Assembly: GCA_029448655.1 (NCBI GenBank) | Contig: JACCLO010000047.1 | Span: 1 to 64,000, forward strand | Source of the DNA: Wolfiporia cocos | Taxonomy: Eukaryota; Basidiomycota; Agaricomycetes; Polyporales; Phaeolaceae | Length of the DNA: 64,000 nt | Reading direction: 5' to 3' | Shown: piece after piece, positions 13,001-22,117 of the stretch | Layout of the letters: the number at the start of each line of letters is the position of its first letter | Numbering within the stretch: position 1 is the first letter of the stretch | Translations under genes and position numbers: made by a program | The notes under the pieces: generated by a model | Database searches by the model: none | What the model was told of the DNA's origin: nothing | What the model saw: the letters and a program-made list of their open reading frames with translations, nothing else

Positions 13001-14437
13001 CGTGGACTACAGAGGGTCGAAATGTCGAACCCTGCCTTGCAAGAGAAAGCTCACCCATTGTCAGGTTCTACCAACATTGCTAAGGCGCGTGTACCGTGAC
13101 ACTTTCTACGCCATACGCTAATACTAAAACAGTCCACAAGCAAAAAGAGAAAGATTGCGCCATGGGCCAACCTCACTTCTGAAGCCCCTCACAGATCTGC
13201 GACTGTAGACAACAGTACGAGCGGAGTTCCTGGTGTTCACCATGAAGAAACCATACAGCCTACACTGAATACTTTGGGATGCACATCTCTGTCCAAGAAG
13301 TCTATGTCATCATCCGCATCTGAAAGCCTCTTGACGGGATCTGGTAATGTTCATACAGGGCCTCTGCCTGAGGAGCCAGCCACCGCTGAAGATTCTATGT
13401 CAGACATCTCCGAAGTTGCCAACAAGGCGATACATGCGACCATAGCAGATTCCATGCTCGGAACGAATACCACACCAAGATCCGATCGTATACATTCTCC
13501 TGCTCCTCTCGTCATTCCCTCTCCGGAAAAGCTTGAGCAAACTGATTTTGAGTTGACGGAGGTAACATCTACCCCAATTGGCAAGGTTGTTGAGGTCGAT
13601 GATTGTGCAGGAGACTCTGTCTCCACGAGAAAGACCCATCCTAGACATTCCGTTACCTTCGCGCCAGTCGTGGAAGAATGCGAACCGTTGCCGGAGTTGA
13701 ACTTTGAGATTGGTTCTCGGAGTCAGCCCACATCGCTGAGCCCATACAAGCGAGAGAGGGCTACTGGTAAACTTATCCATAGATACAACGGCGCACTTCT
13801 GACTTTTGTTGTTAGTGTCACTGGGACTGCTGCTAGGATATTGAACACGAGCCTTTCATAGGGCGACGTGAACGTGGCTCATTCCGGAAAACAAATATAA
13901 CGGGTGCTGGGAACCGCTCGCGGTGCAAGGAAGCCACTGCAAATGTCCAAGACATCGAAGATGTTCTGCGGGAGTTGCATCAGGTGCCGTAGAAGCTGCT
14001 AAGGATATTGCGGTATGCTGAGTATGTGCTCGACCCTCGCAGGCTATTTTCGGCAAGATCACGGATCGCTTTGACAGCGTACGTGAAGAAGTGCACATTG
14101 ATCGGAGTGCAATCCTCCGGGAGGCAGCGCAGGATCCTATGCACATGCGTGCGGATAGGTGTGTGCTGACTGCCCATACATACTTCGCATTCTTGCGGAC
14201 CTGCTGATCCCTGTGAACGGCCACTGCAGTGTCGCCCACTTCAACCGCCTTATCGACCTCGAGGCCGAATATGCGTCCTCTGGGCGTGCTGTCATTGACA
14301 GTTTGGAAGAGTTGCTTCGCGCAAATGAAGGGATATGCTGCAAAATAGAAGAGACGATAAAGAGCATCGATCGTACAACACTCGTTGGAAGGATGCCGGT
14401 GGTCCTAGTGGAAATTCCCGCGAGCCTGAGACAGTGA
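10055..14437 (+). CDS. Candidate meiotic chromosome-axis core protein (Red1/SYCP2-like)
   Basis: A gene with many short introns, starting at ATG 10055 (MSASDSPFKLLQQTISKSR). N-terminal exons to about 11100 are purely helical (for example PTLRKQQNEQQGLWEGVLN, LPLESLLTLFARLLP), as in an armadillo-like domain. About 11120-11885 gives an all-beta module closed by a helix (EEVCACGQTQRCDRLYVD, SLTISYTSIHKIDILRE, VVTFTLTSGDLDRFANALR), the layout of the Spt16M/PH-like domain that follows the ARM-like domain in SYCP2. About 11905-13860 is low-complexity, Ser/Lys-rich and probably disordered. The C-terminus (about 13900-14437) is coiled coil (NRLIDLEAEYASSGRAVID, SLEELLRANEGICCKIEE) ending at TGA 14435. 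ARM + PH + disorder + C-terminal coil is the plan of Red1/Rec10/ASY3/SYCP2 axis proteins. One frame change near 11105 (an A5 run) is unresolved. Identification rests on architecture and weak motif likeness. Confidence 0.5.
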
Positions 14438-15688
14438 AAGGAATACAACCATGTTATAGTAGAGAACGCGGTGAGTTCGCTCGATATCACAAACGCTCTA
14501 GTACAAATCATTGCATGTTGATCATCACATGCAGCTGTAGCATGAAACAGGAAACAAGACACAGCTGTATACAAGCGATCGGTCCACGCACGCCTCAGAA
14601 GGGATAGTGTTAGTTTACATGACCATTGCAAGCGGAAGGTGATATGTGCAATGCATGTAACTCTCACCTAACTACCGTCATCCGGCATTCGATACTCAAA
14701 TAACTTGTTGTTCTAACAATGGTATGCCAATAACCCCGTGCAAAACCACCTAGCATTCCAACGCAGCATGAGGAAGCTAAAGTATTCGCCGTGACACCTC
14801 GCTACCCAGCTTCCTTTGTTCATACCGTCTCGATACAGAGCACCTTGTGTTATGCATCCATCGGGCTCATCTCGACCACTGTTGGGGCGCGGCCACTCCT
14901 CGCCGGTGTGGCACCCTTCTCTTCCCATCCCGCGCGCCACACTATCTTCCATTTTCCACACTCTCGTTGAATGGTTACTTCTTCCATCATTGCCGAACAC
15001 GCTCTCTGACACCCGTAACATAAGTTTATATCCAATGACGGCGACAGCCTGAGACATTGTTTCACGGCATTGCGGCGGGTCTCTTGGCACGGAAAGATTA
15101 GGTTTACTTCTCAATAAAATCGGCTATGAGCACAGCTGTGCACGCATCAAAGCACGCATTGGTGAGCCGATTTGCTATCGACCTCCGCCATTATGTGGGC
15201 TGGAACTGCATCAGAATGGTGCCTGTGCGCAGCACACATGAAAGCGTGAAGGGGACTTGCTAGGTGCACCATTCACGAAGGGTTCACGAGCCTAGACGAT
15301 CATTGCGAGATGAACGGGCGTGGTGTCTCACTGTGCCTTGCGAACAAGTGCCTCGCTAGTGCAGATGCATTTGGGTGACGGGGATCGCGAGATGAACGGA
15401 CTTCTCACTCTGAGTGCGAGTGAGAGTCGACTTCGTGATCGCGTACTAGCTTGCCGTGAATTGGAAGGGATTAATATGGATCGTAAACGCCCAGCGCCAC
15501 CGATGCCGCGAGTCGGCACACTGGTTTGTCAGCATGGGACCCTGGACACCATGCATATATGGTCACCGGAGCACTGGTTGCCGTCCAGTGCAGCGTGGTG
15601 ACTCTTGCTTACTGATAGGTAGACTCGCATCTCTCCTATTGACTGCCACCACCACAGCCCTCCCCCTCCCAAGCCCAAGCACGGTGTC
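14438..15688. other. Intergenic stretch, no supported gene
   Basis: A 133-aa minus frame (14713-15114) and a 93-aa plus frame (15320-15601) overlap frames on the other strand and show no motif or splice pattern that I trust. The stretch separates the tail of the axis-like gene from the start of the kinase-like gene and presumably holds the latter's promoter. Confidence 0.35.
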
Positions 15689-18356
15689 ATGTCATCGGGT
15701 TTGAAACGTCCCAGTGACACCCCATCATCACCACGCAAGAAGCCGCGTCCTCAATACAAAACTCTAAAGAGCTTAGTCGAGGAGGCAGCCAAAAAGGTCA
15801 ACCGCTTGATTGAACATGTAAAAAAAGAGATATTGCCGCTTCTGCAGGAGGAGGGTCTTGGTACAGTTGGTGCTAAGCTCGCTATGAGTATTATGGGACT
15901 TGTGGTCAGTGCAGCTTCTGCTCCTGGAGAGAAGGAGTTGGGTGAAATGCAGTACTTGGAAGTACATATCAACATCCCAGATGATTACCCAGATATGGCA
16001 AGTAGGCTTGCTATCTATTCCTGACGTCCCTAGTCCCAAGCTGACATGCACTCAAAAGAGTTACAACTGAATGATTTGAATACACAATATGCGAACCTTG
16101 CCTTTTATTTCAGGGTACTGCTCAACTCCCTCCCTGCACCATCAGAATTTGCCAAGACGGACGTGTGGGCAGACGTACAAAGAACCCGCGCAGCCATCTT
16201 ATGTATGCGTCCCGTTGAAAAGAGCGGTGTGCCGATATGCACGCTCCACGATGTCTTTCGTCTTTTCCGAATTCGACTTGGCACAGACCTTTCTTCAGCC
16301 ACCGATGACCCTATCGCGGTTGCCTCCATCCGTGCTGCCGCCTTATTGTGCAACGAGATGGGAAACCCGTTCGACGATGAGAACGCACGCACAGCGAAAT
16401 TTAACGAATGTGTTCAAGGACTGCTCCCTAACTTTAGGCTCAACCACAAATTTTTTCCCAAACTCGACCGTGCCGTATGCAAACCGGATGCAACGTTGTT
16501 CATGGACGAGGAGGAGATCTTCCCAGTTTGCCTGCGTGAGGACAAGCGTGAGGCGGGCGAAACTGACACAGACTAGACTGTGGGACTCACACTATAACCT
16601 TATAGACGACTTGAAGATGTTGCAGAAGGTTGGTGAGGAGGCTAGTGGGCGCAAGCAGAGATGGTATGTAACTGTGCGAATGCAGAGAACAAATCTAAGG
16701 CTTATCCGCAGTGATAGCCCTACTTATATACATGTTTTGTTTGGTTACCGGTAAGGGAGCCAAACATGAAGGTGGTCTGTGCGCAGACATAACTAATATG
16801 GTTTAGTCGTAAACTACCATAGACCATGTGCGCCGGTAATGGCCGCACCAGTAAGATCGTTTGTTTGGACCGTAGGTCCATGTTGTGGAAGTGGCTGTAG
16901 CTACGTTAGTAAGCCATGCATGTGATTATTATATTCCGGGATCGGGATATGAGTAATCGTAAGGTCATTGGCATGTGATAACGAGCGGGCCGCTTATCCA
17001 ATTGTACTGACATAGCCCGGTTATCGGGATATGAGTAAGCGCGTGACACCGGAGGTTAGTCCGCTGAGTCATTGACGCGTACAAGCGTTTATGTACGTGT
17101 TGTTATGACAAGTGGACGTATACCGCGTTGTGTACGTGTTGTTTGGTTGCTGTTGTACGTGTAGACGGGCGCTTAGCAGCGTAAATGTCTACAAGGTTGT
17201 AGAAATACCAGATAAATAGGTAAAAATACGGGAAAAATAGTGGCATGTCCCAAATCTGTGACAGAAACTGGCTATGACGTCTACATGCAAGTGGCGCACG
17301 ACTACTCGATTGTGGTCAAAACTCTTCGATGTGCATGAAGGCGGGTGCACCAATGTTTCTCCCATGCTTGTTGGGTATGTACTTTGAACCAAACATACAT
17401 GTTCTTGGGCGCCCTTATGATTATCACACAGGACCCCATCTGTCCATGCAGGGCGGTTTTTATGATGGAGAGGATTACATAGTGGAACCACTAAGTGCAA
17501 TGTATTGTATGCTACCAGACGTCACCAAAGAGCGACAGAATCAGCTCGCACGGTTGCTGTATGCGCTCGCTAAAGGAGTAGAGGAGCTGAAGGAGTACGT
17601 TGCCCAACACAATAATGCCACTGTGGGATCAGGTTAATGTCGTCCTACAGGCTGGCTTCATCAACCGCTGAACCACCCTCATTCCCTTGTGGCACCCCTC
17701 AAATCTACTCATCCTGCACGCTGTATGCCGACACCGCTGCCGACACCGCTGCCGACAAACCAAGCACTGGGACCCTCACATTCAAGAAGCCTCTTGTCGT
17801 CGATCTCAACAACCGAGTGCTGTTCACAGCAACGTTGTCGACGACCTCTGCACGGGAGAAGTTGCCGGAGCAGACACCTGTGGTTGTCAAGCTTGTCAGC
17901 GGTTCCTATGGCGAAGACATACATCGACTTCTGGCGAAGGAAGGCCTCGTGCCTACCCTCCATGGGTGTGTCTGCTTGGAAGGTGCTCCTGTTGCCTACA
18001 TCATGGACCACTTGGATGGGGATTGGAAGCGCTTACACGACCTCTTACGTGATTTAACCCCTCTGTGCCGTAAGGCTATACGGGAATCATTGGAGAATGT
18101 TCTGAAATTGCTCAAGAAAAAGGGCTTCGTACACGGCGACCTTAGGTCGAGCAATATCATGGCGCGGATCGTTGACGAAGAAAAAGCGGAGATCAAGGTT
18201 GTCGACTTTGATTGGGCGGGCAAAGCCAGTCAGGTATTCTACCCTGCGATGCGCAACGAGTCCATCGGTTGGCCTGGTCGGCCCTGTGGTCCAATTGAAG
18301 CTGAGGATGACCGCGAACTGCTTGATTCGTGGTGGCCACGAGAAACCCATGTCTGA
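15689..18356 (+). pseudogene. Fungal protein-kinase-like gene split by a solo LTR
   Basis: The N-terminal part (15689-16563) has a basic start, a helical region and the conserved block RAAALLCNEMGNPFDDENAR ending REAGET. The frame is cut by an LTR (16564-17263) flanked by GAAAC repeats. Joining the flanks restores REAGET-GYDVYMQVAHDY. A further frame break lies near 17320, then KAGAPMFLPCLLG, GGFYDGEDYIVEPL and a helix. The catalytic domain (about 17820-18356) keeps VVVKLVSGSYG (Lys), HGDLRSSNIM (catalytic loop) and VDFDWAGK (metal-binding DFD), and ends at TGA 18354. This is the HGDLR/DFDWAG protein-kinase-like type, typically multi-copy in agaricomycetes. A 12-bp tandem repeat (GCCGACACCGCT) sits at about 17729. 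The LTR and frame break suggest a dead copy unless the LTR is spliced out. Confidence 0.72.
16564..17263 (-). repeat. Solo LTR (700 bp) in the kinase-like gene, TSD GAAAC
   Basis: Begins TGACACAGAC and ends ATCTGTGACA, flanked by direct repeats GAAAC at 16559-16563 and 17264-17268. Read on the minus strand it has the family layout: TGTCACAGAT at the start, a TATATAAG box (about 16730) and a terminal GTGAGTCCCACAG..CTGTGTCA. No internal domain lies alongside it, so it is a solo LTR left by LTR-LTR recombination. Confidence 0.9.
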
Positions 18357-19343
18357 TCGTTGTTTCAAAGAATGCTTCACTCCTCCTTCTCTCGCTACAT
18401 TTGTATGTAGTTTCCATTCTCGATGTGACTATACCAGCAATGCATACAACCAAAAATACTACGGCTGATCATGGTTTCGGTGATTTGCAAGCGATGCATT
18501 GTTGCGCGCTGGACACCATGCAGACAGTCTGAAGTCGCATACGGAGGCATCAGATCAGCCACAGCCCAGTTAAATTAAATCCAGACACTGGCGGTGGTCC
18601 GTGCTTTCCTTTTTTTGCATTAGACATGTATGACTCCCTTGCACCTGTTTTGAATTATGTACCTTTGTCGTGATTATATGGGCAGCAACACTTGCAGATG
18701 TTCGATGGTGCAACAAGCTGCAAGGCCAGATTGTAATATTGCACATTGAAATCTGACGCTGTGTGCTGCATCGAAAGGCGGTATACACCGGCTTGAGATC
18801 CGAGCAGTCATATGATTGCAACTTGTGTATCACGATGCAAATACAATCTCGAGCAATATGCCACAGTGGTCAGCGGTATGGATTGCATGACCCCAGCTCA
18901 CATGTCTCTAAGCATGGTTTTAACGGGTCACCACAGGTTGATGATTCCTCATATATTGTATGGATATGTTGGCTCTCTGACAATGTCGAGAACGATTTGC
19001 ATGTGGCTTCGCTCATTCTGCGGTCCATTCTTAATATACTTGGCTGTTGCAGATATGGTGACGTGGAAAATGGACGTCTCCCCCAGGTCCTCGCCGTACA
19101 GCATCTTAGCCAAAGCATAGTGGGGGATATTGTGCTTCTCGAGGTAGGCATTGATCTTGATGTAGTGAACGATTTCATTGATGCATTTGGTCTATATCAC
19201 GTGCTGGTGTGGACCCAATACAATTCTCCAGCCGTAATGCAATAACCATTGCACCAAAAGGGCACAATGCCAACTCTGTTGGCATCGGTGGGTCTCAGTA
19301 CTTAAGCTATTATGGCACATGGTCGTGACATGCTCATGACAGT
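18357..19343. other. Stretch with a possible degraded minus-strand ORF
   Basis: About 19170-18950 on the minus strand reads NEIVHYIKINAYLEKHNIP, then LAKMLYGEDLGETSIFHV, and ends at a stop near 18945. It looks like coding sequence but matches nothing I recognise. The competing plus frame (18763-19245) has no motif. The remainder holds nothing I can support. Confidence 0.2.
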
Positions 19344-19615
19344 CTAGCAATACTGCTCCTTGATAATGATGCGTTTGACTTGGTCCGCACCCGTCCGCTC
19401 GGCCGACACATCCGTCGCACCAGAGTCCTCAACGGCCATGGAAGAGCTGTCAGCGTCATCTCCGCGTGCTTGCCCATGCAGTGTGAGACTCAACGTATAG
19501 TTGCATGCAGACCCTTTCCTCTTGCACCACGATGAGGGAGGAGTACTGTTAGAATCCCCCTGAGTCAGGTGCCAATTCTCAGGCAGCAGACACCAGTAGA
19601 TCAGCAGCCCCTCCC
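19344..19615 (-). pseudogene. C-terminal fragment of a host ORF cut by Gypsy A
   Basis: The minus frame ends in an acidic Ser/Asp-rich tail (DDADSSSMAVEDSGATDVSA) and a stop at 19344-19346. It is open across the empty insertion site: sequence right of Gypsy A (28102-28144) joins this frame through the shared CTCCC. The gene's next upstream piece is probably the minus ORF at 29903-30247 beyond a MITE, although that piece joins in a different frame. No family recognised. Confidence 0.3.
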
Positions 19616-20355
19616 TGTTACGGGTCGAACACCCGTTCGTATATTCGAGTCGCGAATATAGATCGTTCTTCTGCACGTGGGCGTATAGCCGTATGCAAGG
19701 CAAATGCTCGTTAGATGCCTTCAAGTCCTAGGTGAAGTTCCTAGGAGATCGTATAATATCCAATACGCGTTAGAGGATATAATCTGTTCAGGTGCGAGTC
19801 GAATAGAATATAAGACTCGCCTAAGTCCGAGAAGTCAGTGTGCACTTCGAGGACTTAGTCGTTTGGTTGCTCGAGTGAGAAATACTGAGCGTAGTTTCCT
19901 ACGTTTGAGAACAAGTATAAGACTTCTTGTTTATACAACAAGGTCGAGCTGAAGAGCCTTGACAATAAGTACATGAGCTTTTATACTACGCTGGGTTTTA
20001 GGGGTCACAGTCCTATCCCAAGATGCATCAACGCTTACTGATCTACGCCTATTAGTCTCCAAACGTTTGAACTAAGTATGGAGCTGATATATCACTGAAT
20101 TATCGATAGATAGGGATGATCCGTTGGTTGAACACCATCTATCAGCTAAGTAAACTGCATGAAGGCTGCAACGATGGCAGAGTTGGATTGCCAAGAGATG
20201 AACGCGTCCTCGTACGATGACTATTACAACTGGGGATGCGCCCAGTAAGATTCATGAGTAGCCAGGGGAGGTTGGTTGCGCAACACGCTCCCTGTATCGT
20301 ATTCGCCCGGTGGTGAGTTCTGCCGGCATATTCGAAAAATCAAAATAACCGTACA
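19616..20355 (-). repeat. 3' LTR of Gypsy A (740 bp)
   Basis: TGTTACGGG..CCGTACA, adjoining the TSD CTCCC on its left. It is longer than the partner LTR because the partner lacks many single bases in the 20000-20330 equivalent. The terminal CCGTACA has lost one A compared with CCGTAACA. Confidence 0.92.
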
Positions 20356-20380
20356 TCAGCCCCTCCCTAGGCATTCGTCG
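20356..20380 (-). other. Polypurine tract of Gypsy A
   Basis: Read on the minus strand, CTAGGGAGGGGCTGA directly precedes the 3' LTR. Its position and purine richness fit the plus-strand primer of an LTR retrotransposon. Confidence 0.6.
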
Positions 20381-20504
20381 GCCTCGATGAATTTTCCAAG
20401 TTCCTCTCTTCAGAGTGCCTCGGCGTCCCTGTTCATTGTAGATGTCGCCGTTCCCGCTGAGGGACGGGGTCGTAGGAGTTCGCCATACGAAGTGTTGGCG
20501 GCAT

Positions 20505-21641
20505 TCATTCTGTCCGATGACCTGGTTGATTGAGCCCACAAGCTCTGCAAATATAGTCGGGGCAGTCGAGGATCCAGTGGCTAGCGGATCCGCACTGCCG
20601 ACAGGGTTGTTCAGGCGAGGGCCTTGCTGGTACCCGTAGGAAAAGGGATATCTCTGAGATATTCGTTGTGTCGGTATCTCCAGTGGTGAGCGGCGCGGTG
20701 GAGGTTCCGTTGCGCCCATGTGGGTAAGGAGGCGGTGTCTCGTTCGTGCTCCCTCGCACCTCGCTCGAACTCCTCGCGGGTAATGCTCTGCACCGATGGA
20801 GATCGTCGAATAGGCGGCGTGCTATTCGCTCTTCGCTGTCGTTCTGGGGTAGCCCTAGGGCTCGTCGGGCGTGCAGGTGGTTCACGTCTCCCGTTGCCTC
20901 CCATACCAGGAATACGTGGCGTCGGGTCTCTAACTCCTGTTCGGCGGGCTCTCTGAGTCTTGGTAGGCAGTGGAAATAATACTCTATCGCCCTCCATAAA
21001 ATCAAACGGCCTTGCAACTCGGCGTCGTTCGTCGGGGGTGAAAAAGCAGGCGGGTCGTGGTGTGTATTCGGGTCGACCGGGAGTAACGTGCTCGCGATCC
21101 TCGAAGTCGTTGAGCGCGTGTCGTAGTCGGGCCGTCGTGGTGGCGGCCAATCTGTCGATAAGTCTGTTGGTGAGTAATTCGAGTCCCTCTCTCTGCGCTC
21201 TGATCTGCCCCTCCATTCGGACAAGGTCCTCGGTGATGTTCTGGTACGAGCTGTAGACGTGTGTGAGGTCCTGCGCGATGTCGAAGAGGGCCGACCAGCC
21301 ATCGGCTCGGCCAGCAAAAGGTCCCTCGGCCCTGTACCAGAGGAGGGCGTGTCTACTCTGCAGATGCTGGGGGGAGTACCTTCTTGGTGGCGTACCTCGC
21401 GGTCGGCCTTCTCGACGATCTGCATCGCCGGGGGTCGTGGTTCGGCGGGGGAGCTGGTGGCGAGTCGTCGACATACTATTACTGTCCTGTTTTCGAGTGT
21501 CGGGGTTGTCCTGACTCTCGTCCTGTGGTAGTCTTTTATCAGCTCCTTGGAGTGCTCCAAGTTCGCCTCGTCTTCCCATGAATTGTCGGCGTGGCATAGC
21601 CTTTCCACTTGACGAAGTATTGATGCTTCTTTCCTTTCCAT
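20505..21641 (-). CDS. Gypsy A 3' reading frame: chromodomain tail, then an extra region with CCHC knuckles
   Basis: The 378-aa frame first carries the second half of the chromodomain (NSWEDEANLEHSKELIKDY), so it joins the frame above it by a one-base shift near 21590. It continues through a Ser/Thr/Arg-rich region to a helical block (LILWRAIEYYFHCLPRLRE, RRALGLPQNDSEERIARRL) and then CRQCGSASHWILDC, a perfect C-x2-C-x4-H-x4-C zinc knuckle, plus a second half-knuckle CRACGLNQPGH. An overlapping frame (21474-20611) starts MSTTRHQLPRR and contains a convincing coiled-coil block (ITEDLVRMEGQIRAQREGL), so the real protein probably switches frame once. The function may be Gag-like nucleic-acid binding. 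Such a frame after the chromodomain is unusual. Confidence 0.55.
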   Translation of the reverse strand: MERKEASILRQVERLCHADNSWEDEANLEHSKELIKDYHRTRVRTTPTLENRTVIVCRRLATSSPAEPRPPAMQIVEKADREVRHQEGTPPSICRVDTPSSGTGPRDLLLAEPMAGRPSSTSRRTSHTSTARTRTSPRTLSEWRGRSERRERDSNYSPTDLSTDWPPPRRPDYDTRSTTSRIASTLLPVDPNTHHDPPAFSPPTNDAELQGRLILWRAIEYYFHCLPRLREPAEQELETRRHVFLVWEATGDVNHLHARRALGLPQNDSEERIARRLFDDLHRCRALPARSSSEVRGSTNETPPPYPHGRNGTSTAPLTTGDTDTTNISEISLFLRVPARPSPEQPCRQCGSASHWILDCPDYICRACGLNQPGHRTE

Positions 21642-22096
21642 CTGTCAGCCAAGATGGCTTCGACTTCGTATTCCTCCTGTCCCTTGATGATATCAGGTGG
21701 CGGCCGTAGGTAATTGGGTCCGTGCACCCTTGTTTCTTTGAATGGTTTTAGTAAGGCAGCATGGAATACCGGATGAATTTTCCAGTTCGCCGGTAACTGC
21801 AGCCGGTATGTCGTGGGTCCCATCTTTTCTGTGATGGTGAAGGGTCCTTCCCTTTTTGGTGCTAGCTTGTTAGATTCGTAGGGGATGGTTAGGTTCTTTG
21901 CGTCGAGCCAAACCTTGTCTCCTTTCTCGAGCTTCGGTAATTCTCGGAGGAAACGTCCCGCCATTCTTTTCTGAGCTAGTTCGTGCGCGATGAATGCCAT
22001 CTTTCGCGCCTCTTTGATCTTTTTGATCCTGTCAACTGCTGCCAGGACGTTTCCTACCCTGTCGTAGTCTGGGAATCCCCTTGGAATATAACCCAA
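21539..22096 (-). CDS. Gypsy A integrase C-terminus and chromodomain
   Basis: In frame with Pol after a TGA at 22118-22120: the sequence after the stop reads PAPLEIILGYIPRGFPD, the usual IN continuation. It has the GPY/F-type module (LAPKREGPFTITEKMGP, TYRLQLPANWKIHPVFHAAL) and a chromodomain start YEVEAILADRWKGKK, QYFVKWKGYA. A one-base shift then sends it into ATPTIHGK. The chromodomain classes the element as a chromovirus. Confidence 0.85.
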   Translation of the reverse strand: MGYIPRGFPDYDRVGNVLAAVDRIKKIKEARKMAFIAHELAQKRMAGRFLRELPKLEKGDKVWLDAKNLTIPYESNKLAPKREGPFTITEKMGPTTYRLQLPANWKIHPVFHAALLKPFKETRVHGPNYLRPPPDIIKGQEEYEVEAILADRWKGKKHQYFVKWKGYATPTIHGKTRRTWSTPRS

Positions 22097-22117
22097 GATT
22101 ATTTCAAGGGGCGCAGG

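Noticed and set aside
14713..15114. 133-aa minus frame
   Set aside because: No motif, no splice-compatible neighbours, overlapping plus frames of similar quality.
17636..18356. Kinase domain as a separate intact gene starting at ATG 17637
   Set aside because: The N-terminal blocks upstream belong to the same protein type, and the residues after 17637 up to about 17820 are poorly protein-like.
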